Positions 22,398 through 34,524 of a stretch of DNA of 40,817 nt are shown here, in pieces. Origin of the DNA: Intoshia linei (taxonomy: Eukaryota > Orthonectida > Rhopaluridae). Each line of letters opens with the position of its first letter. Position 1 is the stretch's first letter. Under the pieces are notes generated by a model, which was given only the letters and a program-made list of their open reading frames with translations, was not told the DNA's origin and searched no databases. The stretch lies in the NCBI GenBank assembly GCA_001642005.1, contig LWCA01000198.1:1-40817 (forward strand), read 5' to 3'. The position numbers were made by a program, and so were the translations under genes.

Positions 22398-24919
22398 ATG
22401 TTGGTTTTACCATCATATGATAAAACTGCATTAGTGTTAATGAAGTGTTAATTTTTGAAAAATATAGTAACCCATTTTCATAATGAAAACCGTTAATTAA
22501 ATTGAGTTGGATTAAGTTTAAGTTAATTGGTAACTTTTTATAGAGAGGATTGTATACATTTTCCTTAAATATAAAATTTTTAATTTAGGACATGTACTAC
22601 TCAACAAATTCCACATGCAGATAAAACGGAAATATACGAATTTCGGGGGTTTATACACAAAATACACTTTAATGGAAAATTTGTTATACTGCGGGATTCA
22701 AACGGAATGGCACAATTTTATTTTAATAAAAAGCTGTGCAATGATCATAAGGATATTTTGAGTATAATTTTAATTAATTTACGTATCCGTGTTTCTTTAG
22801 AAAAATGTGTCCAATCATTTTCATATACACTGAACTTCAGTCGTGCCCCTTTTTTAATTTACCCTGAACTTGGCATGAAATTGTGAACGTGTACGTAGTC
22901 ACTGATCTGATTCGTATATGAAAGATGGGCCTACGACTATCAGGGGTCTAACATTTATTATGTATAACAAAATTTTTCAAATTGTATTACATATTGTACT
23001 ACTAATGAGATGTAACTAATTTGAATTATATGTACATTTTAGAATTGGAATCTGCTGTAAGCATATTGGGCCACATTGAAAATAGACCGAAAGATAAAAT
23101 CCGAATAGATCAATTTAATGGAGCCTACGAAATAGTTGCTAAATATATTAAAGGAAGTCCGTGTTTACTACCTGACTTGATATCTAATAACAAATCAAAT
23201 GAAAATTTACGCTTAACCAACAGGTTAAGCTAATTCTTTATACAAAAGGTATACAAAGGTAAATGTATAACGATTGAAAAAGCGACTCTCCACAAATATC
23301 GAATAAAAAATTAAAATATTAATATAAATTAAATTAAAAATTCCAAGTTTCAGTTCTGTCGGCATACTCATGTTTGTTGTACCCATAATTTAATTTAATT
23401 TACATTGATTATTATATTTAGATCATTAAGTATACGGACATCTCAATTGCATATATTGAAATTGCGTTCAAAAATTTACAATTTATTTTTAAATTTTTTT
23501 AACAATGAAAATTTTACATACATTGATACACCAACATTTTCTTGGAGGGGGTTTGAAGGATCAAATGAATTTCACGTTTTAAACAGTATAGACGACAAAA
23601 AAACAAGTTATCATTTAACACAAAGCCCTCAAATGTACAAGCAAATATTGATGGCGTCTGGAGTAGAAAAATATATTCAAATAGCTAGGTGTTACAGAAA
23701 CGAGAAATGTACCTCCCGTCGTCAACCAGAATTTGTGCAATTGGATTTAGAAATGGCATATGCAAAATGCATAGATGTAATGAAATTGATAGAAAATTCT
23801 ATATTACATGTTTTATCTACTATAGATGATTTTAAAAAAAAGGATATTATGAATTTAGATATGACCAAAAGTTTAGTTTTTCCTGTGTTGTCCTTTTCAA
23901 ACTGCTTAACGTATTATGGCACCGATAAACCGGATATTAGATTTGATTGTAAAATAATTGATTTGGAACAATCTTTGGCATTAGAATCTCATCAAGTGGT
24001 TGTAACTGATAAACCTTGCTATGCTTTGATATTTCCAAAGGTTGGCAATGTGGATAACGTGATGAATTTATTGATCAAAAGATTAAAATCTCAATTTAGC
24101 GAAAAATACCAAACCATTGTAAATAATTTAAAAATATTTACTTACCAAAAAAACACGTCATCAAAAAAAATATTTCAATTCACATTTAACCCTGAATTAA
24201 GTATAAAGTGTAGCAATTTGAAAGATGAGCCAAGTGGAGTTAAATCGGTGTTTAAAAATTACATGAATAGAGATTTTGAGTCTGAAAATACTGAAGATGA
24301 ATGTGTCGTGTTTTTAATTGATAAAAATGTCCCTCGTGCAGTTGTAGGATTTTTACGGATTTATCTAGCAAATGAGTTTGAAAAACTACACTACGTTGTC
24401 CGGGATTATAAGAAATATGCGTTTCTTTGGGTAAATCAATTTCCCTTATTTTATTTGGATAACAAATACTCTTTAACCAACTCTCAAAACAAGAATGTAG
24501 CCAAAACTATTTTGAAATTTAACTGTAGTCATCACCCATTCACTCGATCTAAAGAATTTGAAAATTTAAATTTAAACCAATATGATAATGATCAAGTTGA
24601 AATGGAATTTGTTGAAAAAGTTTTATCTGTCAAGGCCAATCATTATGACTTGGTTTTAAATGGGGAAGAAATCGCGGGCGGCTCAGAACGAATTCATGAT
24701 TTGCAAACTCAATTAAAAATGTTAAAATTTCTCAACTATCCCACAAAATATTTTGTCCCTCTCATCAATGCTCTCAGATCAGGGTGTCCTCCTCATGCCG
24801 GCATTGCCATTGGGATGGACCGGTTTTTAGCTACTCTTTTAGGCACCAAAAATATACGAGATGTCATTGCTTTCCCCAAAAACAGTTCTGGAAATGACCC
24901 ACTACTTAATCCACTCTAA
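22398..24919 (+). CDS. DARS2: Aspartyl-tRNA synthetase, bacterial (mitochondrial) type
   Basis: Class II synthetase that charges tRNA-Asp, presumably in mitochondria. Exons 22398-22444, 22589-22761, 23043-23223, 23422-24919; 1,899 bases, 632 residues, usual for the bacterial type. Residues about 20-75 form the OB-fold anticodon domain (FRGFIHKIHFNGKFVILRD). The last exon holds class II motif 1 (YIDTPTF), motif 2 (RCYRNEK, RRQPEFVQLDLEM), a bacterial insertion domain opened by YGTDKPDIRF, then FLWVNQFPLF, HHPFTRS, NGEEIAGGSERIHD and motif 3 (GIAIGMDRF, NIRDVIAFPK). Catalytic motifs look intact. The first exon (MLVLPSYDKTALVLM) is inferred from phase alone and would be an unusually short targeting peptide. 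AATAAA is at 24937-24942. Confidence 0.93.
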
Positions 24920-26485
24920 TGTTTATTATCTTGATGAATAAATAAACTATCACATTTAAATCAGTTTTGTTACTAACAAATTATATTTTTTATACAATAA
25001 ATGAACTTGAGATTATTTTATAATATACACATTAACTAAAATAGTTCAAGACCTTTATGTCCATTTCAACTCAATTTTGACTAGTCTTTTTACTTGATCA
25101 AATACTTTTAATTTAAATTTATTTTTAATCAATTCAATATCGCAAATTTACGTGTACCAAGTTATCGAATGTTGACTACAAAATGAACGATTCTATACTC
25201 GATCTTGTAATGTTGATAATTTGTAAAAATTTTTATTATGTAGAACCGTAAATGTCAAGATAATTGGAATCGTTTTATTGTTAATGAAGGCGAGAATAAG
25301 CTAGTAATTTATATTATAATATATTGACTGTTATGTACATGTTACAAGCAGCAGGGTAGCCCTGCCGGGGACCCATTTTTTCATTGATTTAATTATATAA
25401 AATTAGTGTATAATTTTAAAAATAATCATAAAAAATCGTCATATAACATGAATTCCGAAAAAAATAAAATTTAAATACCTGTAATATATACTTTTTTCTT
25501 GTATCATGCTGCATGATTTGTGCATTTCGGTGAAGAAATGTTATCAACATTCAAATATTTCTCAAAATTATACTAAAAAAGTTATACTTAAGTTGATTCT
25601 AAATTTTTAAAAATAAGAAATAAAATAATTGCGTAGCAATGATAAAATACAATGAAGGAGTCAATTTATGAGATTAAAACCCATATTTCTGTATTTCAAA
25701 TATGTATACGGTCAAATCCTACAGTTTTTCACATTGTAGGATGAATATTTAAATTTTCTTTAATTTACATGTTAATTGAAAATTTTGAAAACTAATGGTT
25801 GATAATATATTAAAAGTTATTCTTGACCGAGAATTCGTAGACTTTTATGATTCAAAATTTTTGTCTAGATCAACTAGAATAAATTGTATCAGAAAATCTT
25901 GTTTTTTTAATTCTAGGACTTATTGAATATTTTTTGTGTAGGTTAATTAGAAATAACCATTAGCTGTGATTTTTTTTAAAATTCTACCACTTTTATTTTT
26001 TTAAAAGGGTAATCTGATGTTTTTATTGTTAAACGACAAGTTTTTGAGGTTGCATTGAAAATTTTTCTATTTCTTATGTGGTTCCATAAATTTTAAACTT
26101 TAAGAACCACTTATATACATGTAGTATATAAAATAGTATGTAAACAAATATGTAAGTAGTAATAGTAGTAGTAGTATGTAACAAATGTAGTCTAATTATT
26201 CATTTAGATATGCTGCTCATATCGTTATAATATATGCAAAATTGTTTCAAGTGTAATATTTTGTATCACAACCGGTCTCATACCTTTGATGCTTTTATTT
26301 TACATACAAAAACACTTATTTGTAAAGTTTACTTGTTCGATATGTGATAATAATGACGCCCATTTTATTATTTTAAAAGATGTTTACGGTAGGTACGGTG
26401 TAGCGACATGTATGAATTATTTTCATGATCTAAGGTGAATATATATTTGCAGTAATTATATAAAAAATTATTTAGTCCACCGAAA
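24920..26485. other. Intergenic region between AspRS and ATP13A
   Basis: About 1.6 kb with no supported gene. It contains an R1 copy (25800-26070), a GTA trinucleotide run near 26155-26177, and a GC-rich hairpin GCAGGG-TAG-CCCTGC at 25351-25365 followed by CGGGGACCC. The ATPase promoter should lie in the last few hundred bases, where nothing specific stands out. Confidence 0.45.
25800..26070 (+). repeat. R1 dispersed repeat, copy 5
   Basis: Diverged + copy: TTCTTGACCGAGAATTCGTA, ATTTTTGTCTAGATC, then AAAAGGGTAATCTGATGTTT and AAACGACAAGTTTTTGAGG, in the same order as other R1 copies. Confidence 0.5.
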
Positions 26486-29400
26486 ATGAACAATAAACGC
26501 AAATCAAAAGAAGGATTAGATACATTATTAGATGTAATTTATTTACATTATAATAATTTAAGTAATCATGTTATTCATTAGTTATTTTTTGTATATTTGA
26601 AAATTAGAAACGAATTACATTATTTTTTGACTACAGAAAAACCAGATATGTATTTGATGGAACAGACTACAAATTATTAGAGTACTTATGTTTATTATTT
26701 CATTTTATTAACGATTTAACTTTGTATATTTATAGAATGGAACCTTTTATGATTAGCGATCTTAACAAAAAAAAACCATTATCTTTAACAGAAACTAATG
26801 ATGGGTAATGCATTTATTGATGTACATTTTATTATATTCTAATTTAGTTTGTTTTTATTTCAACGGAATATCTTGCATATCGCACAGAATAATTGTTTTT
26901 ACATTTTTTTCAATGAGGTTGATTTATTTTAATTTTATTTAATGGGTATTTAGATATTTAATACTTTCTATGTTTTTCAGTTAGGATCAATTATATTGTG
27001 GAGTTTGGATGAATATTATTATTATGCCTCAGCTATTTTTATTATTGTTTCTATATCCGTTATACTTACACTATATGAAACCAAAATGGTATTATTCAGT
27101 TACCGGACATGCAGGGCAGTGGCGAGAGGGGATATAGGGTCATATGATCCGGCCTACAATCATGCGGGCCCTACCGTTTAAAGTTATTAATAGGTAATGT
27201 TGGAAAATTTTTTTAATATACCAAAATTTCGATAACCAATGCAATTTCCAAGGGTTATTTTTAATTTATAGATAATAAGCGATCGATTAAGCAATGCATA
27301 GAAATCCATTTTTTTGAAATTTTTTATAGGGCCAAAAATTTCTATCTAGCCCGGGCCTACTGCCGGCTCTCCACGGCCCTGGTACACGTGTTATATAAAT
27401 CAGCCATTTTCAATTTTTTTTATTTTTCATGGCCCATACTGTAATATAAAACTATAATTGGTGGTTCTCCAACTATGAACCAACGAGCCACTTTTTTTAG
27501 TTTTATAATTCTTTACTTATATAAAATTGAATGTATGTGTGTGTTGCCGTTTATTTAAAAATTAACCGTCGTAGAATTTAAAAAACGCAATTTCTAATAA
27601 TATTTTTCGCGGGTGATTTTTTATATCCAAGTTTAATTTTCCAAAATTGAGTCATTCAGGTAAAAAACCGAATTTTCCGTTTTTTAAAAAATAAAATCAG
27701 CCCTAAAATTTAAAAAAACATATATTTTGGGACGCGTTGGAAATTTATTTACATTTCGTAAATCTCAACCTCAGAAACTTACATCTTTATGGTCAAAACC
27801 AAAAATTACCATTTATTTAAAAATTATGAAAGCCCTAAAATTTTATAAACCATGAATCTGGTATAGATTTTATAATCATCAGGGCTGGCATTAATCGCAA
27901 CCTCAAAAAAGTGCTTTTTCACAATCAAAACCCAGATTACTTTTTTTTAAAAAATGGAAATAGACCTAGCATTTAAAAAAAATTACATCTGATACAGTTA
28001 TATCCAGAATATATACTCTCAAAAAATTTCAATCCTACACAGTGATGCATATTTTAATTAAATATTATAATATTAAATTCACGCTCAATAAAATCACTAT
28101 TTGTTACTTGTATTTATTTTTTTATTTGGAAACCATTTTAAACAAAAAATTTGACATACAAGTACAAGTATAATTAACAGTGTAATGTAAATTAAATTTT
28201 TTATTTCGATATTTTAGAATGTAACTATGATTTGATTGTTTTTTTAGCATCATACAATTACATGGTACACTCATTGTTTAATGACTGAAAAATTCGATCC
28301 TTAACAGAGCTAGCTGCTGTTTGCACAAAGTACATAACAGTCATGCTAATTTTTGAGAAAAAATGTTATAAAATCTAAAATTTTATTTTGACGTTTAGGG
28401 TCCACGTGGGCGTATTGATAATGGCTGAGATATATTAGTGAATGAATTTTATTAAATTGTTATAATTTTTTCACTAATTGCTACTTTATAGCAAAAGGAT
28501 AAAATTTCAAAAATGTGTGAACAAAAAGAGTTTTTTGTTGATGTTATGATATCTAATGGAGGTTTTTAATTTTTAATTTTTAATTACAATTATATAATAT
28601 TATTATATTTCAGATATTGTGCAAAAAAGTGCACAAACCCTAGTTCCTGGGATGATATTCTACTTACCTTTGAACGATTACGACATGTTTTGTGATGCAA
28701 TTTTGTTGACCGGTAGTGTTCTCGTGGATGAATCATTCTTAACTGGTATATTTTTAATGAGAATTCTTAAACCTAACTATTTTTACTTAAATCCAACCAT
28801 TTTTACTAAAAATCCACTTTTACCACCCTAAAAAGGAAAAATTCCAGTTTTACTAACCCTAAAAAGAAAAATTCGGTTTTAAAACCCCTTTAAAGAAAAT
28901 TCCAAAATTGGGATTTTTCCAGAATAAATGAGCTAGAACTGAGTTTCAAAATACAAAATGTACTCAAAAACATGGTAAACCCATCAAGGACAGAGAACCA
29001 TATAAACAAACCAAAAACTGACATTATATCAATTAAACTTCTTGTATCTTTTTATTTATTTATTTTGTTACATCTATTTATTTTTTTGCATTAATTTTAA
29101 TCATTACATTTTGGGAAGGAAAATATTAACCGATTTTAAAAAAAATTTGTATAAATTTTTAAAATGAAAAACAGGCATTGATGTACGAAAAGCTTTTTCT
29201 AATGAAAAAATTTCCTAGTGCACTTATGTGCAGTGCACATTGTGTATAATATGGATTCCATGTATACCAATTAAAAAAGATTGAATTCTCTGACCATGGT
29301 TTAATCCGACTGTTAAAATACTTTCATCTTTATTTAATTTACGTTATCAAAATAACAAAATTATAAATACTGTTGTGATTATAAATACAATACAAAATTG

Positions 29401-32400
29401 TATTGTATGTAAAATTTTATCCAATTAAGTATCTGTATTTATTGTAAGATTTTATTTGTAACTTTTTACAATAAACAATGTAGGCGAAACATTACCTGTA
29501 ACGAAACTAGCTGTAAATTTTCACAATAATGAAATATACAATTCAACAAAGCACAAAATAAATACAGTGTATGCTGGAACACATGTGGTTCAAACTCGCT
29601 ATTATTATAAACAAAAAGTTAAGGCTATGGTTGTAAATACAGGTAATTTTAAAAAATATTAATAGCTAAATTATTTGATACGGTGAACATTCAGTTGAGC
29701 GATGTATTGTTAGAGCGATATAATCATCAATTTTGTTAATTAATCATAATATTGATTTTTTGAAAATATCTTAGTGCTTTCTTTAATGACAATGACCAAA
29801 ATTTTGTAGTGTTTTTAAAAGAATATTTTTTTCTACAATATTTTAAAGATTTTGAAGATAATTTTGGGACTAAAATTTCGTAGGGTTTTTAAGGGAACAT
29901 TCTTTTCTGTCATTTATTAACACTCTCACATTCATGAACTCCATATGCAGTTTGGAATGTAAACTTCAAATTGACGCTAATTATTTAAACAAACAAACTT
30001 TTTACAAACATATGAATTTTCGGTGCACGTTAATAATCGCGATGTTAATATCCCTTTAAAACCCTAAAAATTTTAGTTCTAAAATTATCTTCAAAATCTT
30101 TAAAATATGGTAGAAAAAAATATTCCCTTAAAACCCCTACGAAATTTTGGTTACGAAATTATGAATATAAGATAATAAAAATAATAATAAAGAAACCCGC
30201 TAAAATCAATTTCTCAATAAAAATTAGTAAAATCGATGATTATGTCAATCTACGATGTGTCGATCCAACAATACATGGCTCAAACGAATATCGCTCAAAT
30301 GTATGTCGTTCCAGAGAATAAACGTCTTTGAGACTGTACGACAGTGCTTTTCAACCGATGTGTTACGACACATTTATGTGTCGCCAAACTTTTTAAAATT
30401 TTTTAATTTTTTTTTTAAAATTTGTAAAATATTAACAATAATAATGTAAATATTATAGTGTGACTCAATAAAATTTTTACATAACTAAAATAGCGTTATT
30501 TTTCACTAAATTTCATTAAATGCATCACCAAAATGATTATTTTACAGTCAAAATCAATAAATGAAACATCAAATTAGTCATCAAATATACCTTTTAATAT
30601 AGTTCACGCACATTTTTGAAATAATGAAAAAATAATTTAAATTTCGTTTATACAAATATTATTTTATGTTATATAAAGATATTAAAAGAAGTTTATCCAA
30701 TCAATCACAAATCCCTCATTAATTTTGTAATTTATTAGATATAAACATTTATTATACATGTATTTGAAATGATCTCATTATTTTTGTATATTTTTACTTT
30801 TATTCACACTTCTTTCAATTTATACATTTTTACATACAAAAATTATTGTTGAAATTGATTTTATCGGAAAAAAATAAGTGACAGCCGTTTCATATTACAT
30901 TTACATTATGTCTATTTTAGGATTCAACACCGTAAAGGGATCACTTATTCGATCAATTTTATACCCAAAACCTTTAAATAAACATTACTATAATGAAAGT
31001 GTCAAGTTTCTTGCGGCTTTATCAGTATTTGGATTGTTAGGGATGATTTACAGCGTCGTTTTACTTTATAAAAATAAAGTATGATAATATCAATATGTAT
31101 TGATTTTATTAAAGGTAGACACTGCAACGATATTTATTCGTGTATTGGACATTATTACTATAATAGGTTATTATTATTATATAAATTTATGGTTTATAAT
31201 GTATAATAATAAATATATTTAGTCCCTCCAGCTTTACCAGCTGCCATGACAGTTGGATTTGTATACGCTCAGAAAAGATTGAAACGACAGAAAATTTTTT
31301 GCAATAGCCCCCAATACATTAGTTTTGCCGGTTTAATTGATTTAGCTTGTTTTGATAAAACTGGAACATTAACAGAAAACGAGTTATCTGTAACGGATGT
31401 TATCACACTTGATAATAATGGGTTTGTTAATTTCATTTCCATTGTGAGTGAAACTGAAAAAATTTAGTGAATTATTATCAACACTTACAAAAATATACAG
31501 TTTACAACAAAATTGCTCAATTAGAAAGTGTTTAGCAACAGCTCATATGCTCACTGAAATTAATGGGGCCATTTCCGGTGATCCTTTGGATATAGCCATG
31601 TTTCGCGCTACAGGATGGGTATTTTTCAAATTTAATATAAATGAAAATTATTGAGGCATTCTCAGTGATGGTGAAATTTTCCGTTATATTTTAATTTATT
31701 TAGACATTAGAAGAAACTAAAGAGGATAACGAAAAATATGATGATTTGATTCCGGTCATTGTAAGATCAAAGGTAAATAAAATAAATTGTAGAAATATTA
31801 AACCAACACTGTTGGTACATAATAAAATGTATAATTTAGTCTAATGACGAATATGGCATTATGAGATACCTACCTTTCGATTCTTCCATTCAAATGATGA
31901 GTGTAATAACTAGTGCATTTGATAATCAAGAAATTATGTTATACTCTAAAGGAGCCCCAGAAAAACTTGTCAAATTATGTACACATATACCAAATAATTT
32001 TTCAGAGATATTGGAAAGATATACTCGAATTGGGTTTCGAGTATTGGCGTTAGCGTCGAGAAAACTAAATCTCAAGTGGCATTCTTTAATTCACATCAAC
32101 AGATCGGAATTGGAGAAAAATTTTAAATTTGAAGGACTTTTATTAACTATAAATAGATTAAAAGATAACGTACACGTTATTATTGACACTTTAGAAAAAT
32201 CAAATATTTTAACTGTAATGTCTACAGGGGATAATATAAATACTGCCATTTGCGTGGCTAAACAATCGCATATAATATGTGATCCATCCAATGTTGTTCA
32301 CATTTCTCAGAATAAGCATAGAGAATTAATAGTCAATTTTGAATATGCTTTGGAAAAACATGCCAAATCAAATGTATTAATACTCTTATTGGATATTTTC

Positions 32401-34508
32401 ATGCATAATTATGAGGTATAAATATCATAGCTTATTTAATAAGCTTTTTACAATGAAAATATAGAATTTGAGTTTTTATGGATTTGATTCTACATCCAGT
32501 ATTGTTATGAATGGGAACATTTTTGAACTATTGAAAACACAACATTTTATTTTTCTAAAACGGGTAATTTTTTTCAGATATTAATTACATTGTCAAGATT
32601 TATGTTTAAATATTTTAGATCATTAAATTGTGTAAAGTATTTGCGCGAATGTCACCAAATGACAAAACAGCGTTGATTGATACTTATCAAAAATGTGGGT
32701 AATTCTATTCAGTCCGAAGATCCTTTTTGGTTTTTGCGGTTTACACAATGTTAATTTCGTTGTAATATAGCAATGTCTCATATATTGTCTATGAATCATA
32801 ATAAATTTAAGATATCAGTTAAAAGTTTGGTATATTTTTATTTAGTTTAACCGTCTCAATGTGTGGAGATGGGGCAAATGATTGTGGCGCTATGAAAATT
32901 GCAGATATTGGAATTTCATTAAGCAAATCTGAATCATGTTTTGCTGCTCCTTTCACGTGCACTGATTCTGGCATCGATTGTATCGTAACCTTGATCAAAG
33001 AAGGTCGATGTGCTTTAGTTACATCTTATGGAATATTGAAATACATGTCTTTCTATAGTATAACACAATTTACTACCGTTTTAATTTTATATTCGGTAAT
33101 TTAAATATTATTAGCTTGTCCATATTGTTCTATCTATAAACAGTACATGGTTTTATTAGTCTGATATAATATATTAATATATAATTTCCTTTTTTAAATT
33201 TTATTCTTTAAAAATAAAGCATTAACTATATAATTATATTAATGACTAAAAATGTAAATATCAGAAACAACAATTGACTAAAAAAGTCTTAACGTTTAAA
33301 ATTTAAATGTACAATATTGTATTTAGAACAATAATAACCTTACAGATGGAATGTTTTTATATATAGATCTTATTATTACCAGTATTGCAACTCTATTCAG
33401 TAATATCTTTTACATTTATTTAAACTATTTATATTAATTTATTTTAAATATTATAAGGTCATTTTAGTGAGCAATACACCAGCTTACAATAAAATAGTCA
33501 CAAAAAAACCTTATTCTATTTTAAAAATAAAAACGATTATGGCCATGTTGATGCAAATATTTTTGCTAGTTTCTTTTCAAATTTTGGTATTTGAATATCT
33601 AAAAAGTCAACCATGGTAATTTTCCGTAAAATATTTTAAATGAGGTGACGCGGTTAGTTTTCTATAAAGGGAAACCACCGTATCCCTCCACTAATGAAAT
33701 CATCAATGTGTAACTATTACAAAAATAGACATTTTTTAATTTTAAGTGAAGGGAAATTGAAGATCATTATCTTTATATTTTAAATGTTCTTTCAGGTATA
33801 TCAATGATAACACCGATTCCAGATTACTATCTTATGATAACTACATATTATTCGTTTTTTCTTGCTTTCAATATATTATTGGAGTTTTTACATATTCTAA
33901 AGGACCACCGTAATATTATACCTTCAATAAGATATAATTCTTTATAAATATACATTTATCTTACAGAATTTCAAATATTGGTTTATTCTGCATGTACTTT
34001 GTACTTGCCTTGAATAAAACTGTTTTTAAGAAAAATTTTATATTACAAGGAATTTAACTGTTAAAGTTAAATTTGAACATATAATTTAGATATAGAAAAA
34101 GAATGTGGAACAATAGTAAGTATATTTTATATAATATTATATATTTATATAATAATATTTAAACTTGTCGTCATGGCAAATGTGCACTGCGCTAGTGTAT
34201 TCGATACCTGATATAATATATTGCGATATAATTGTAAGAATTTTAGAAACTTTAACAATATGTTTAACGATTTTAATGGGAATTAACGTGTACTTTTTAT
34301 CAAACGGAACAAGCAACTGGTTTACAAATTGGATGCAGGTATATTTTAATAGAATGAAATAAAAAATTTTTAGTTCAAAATAGTACCTAGTATTACATTT
34401 CGGCATTCCTTATTGGCTATTGCATTTGTCCAGTTTTGTGCATCGTACATGATAGAGGTAAAAAATATAATAACATTTTTATTAAAAATTTAGTATGTTT
34501 TGGATTAA
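26486..34508 (+). CDS. ATP13A: P5B-type ATPase (ATP13A2/3-like)
   Basis: Lysosomal/endosomal P-type pump; P5B members export polyamines. Modelled exons 26486-26533, 26608-26681, 26736-26804, 26848-26917, 26954-27088, 28492-28561, 28614-28745, 29484-29642, 30921-31078, 31115-31166, 31223-31421, 31468-31618, 31704-31772, 31840-32415, 32465-32563, 32619-32698, 32846-33095, 33327-33399, 33468-33615, 33796-33909, 34239-34338, 34374-34457, 34494-34508; 2,925 bases, 974 residues (human about 1,180). Motifs in order: [20 protein letters not shown] (actuator TGE), [28 protein letters not shown] (P5B signature in M4), DKTGTLTE (phosphorylated Asp), [30 protein letters not shown], then four to six membrane segments ending SYMIEYVLD. 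All catalytic motifs are intact. The N terminus is short and the start codon is uncertain. Introns of 1-1.4 kb carry repeats; most others are 35-170 bases. Confidence 0.94.
27112..27381. mobile_element. GC-richer hAT-like element, 270 bp
   Basis: Starts CAGGGCAGTGGCGAGAGG and ends with the complement of CAGGGCCGTGGAGAGCCG (15 of 18 matching). Subterminal GGGCCCT and GCCCGGGC blocks make it stand out from the AT-rich surroundings. It begins 23 bases after an ATPase exon. The flanking 8-mers are not a clean match. Confidence 0.55.
27650..28060 (-). repeat. R1 dispersed repeat, copy 6
   Basis: A minus-oriented tandem arrangement of at least three units with AAAATCAGCCCTAAAATTT (about 27690), GGTCAAAACCAAAAATTACC (about 27799) and CAATCAAAACCCAGATTAC (about 27922), ending TACAGTTATATCC and CTCAAAAAATTTCAATCC. 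It lies in the ATPase intron 27089-28491. Confidence 0.55.
28315..28350. repeat. Third copy of the 5807/6876 terminal arm
   Basis: TGCTGTTTGCACAAAGTACA followed by TAACAGTCATGCTAAT matches the arm at 6841-6876 over about 36 bases with a few changes. No partner arm was found nearby, so it may be a truncated copy. Confidence 0.5.
28826..28905. repeat. Degenerate short tandem repeat
   Basis: Two to three units near 30 bases, each opening CCCTAAAAAG or CCCCTTTAAAG and containing AAAAATTC, just after the ATPase exon ending at 28745. Confidence 0.4.
29682..30313. mobile_element. Large fold-back element in ATPase intron
   Basis: The left arm 29682-29903 and right arm 30045-30313 are inverted copies around a roughly 140-base centre. 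The best part (TTTTAAAGATTTTGAAGATA at 29840-29859 and its complement near 30090) is almost unbroken for over 60 bases. The outer ends share TTGAGCGAT, and the arms carry repeats of an AGCGAT motif. No coding capacity was seen. The superfamily is not recognised. Confidence 0.65.
33967..34057 (+). other. Possible alternative last exon of the ATPase
   Basis: After a clean TTACAG acceptor this stretch continues the frame left open at 33909 with the same one-base phase as the exon at 34239. It encodes 29 residues, mainly hydrophobic ([15 protein letters not shown]), and then TAA. Use of this exon would replace the last membrane segments. It could equally be an unused cryptic exon. Confidence 0.35.
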
Positions 34509-34524
34509 TTTATTTGTAAATAAA
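34478..34524. promoter_or_regulatory. Interlocked poly(A) signals of ATP13A and DDX20
   Basis: AATAAA on + at 34519-34524 is 11 bases past the ATPase stop and inside the opposite DDX20 coding exon. AATAAA on - (TTTATT at 34478-34483) is about 27 bases past the DDX20 stop and inside the last ATPase intron. Each 3' end would therefore lie within the other gene. Confidence 0.5.

Noticed and set aside
34137-34406. Minus frame opposite the ATPase C-terminal exons
   Set aside because: Shadow of the plus-strand exons 34239-34338 and 34374-34457, which complete the P5B fold.
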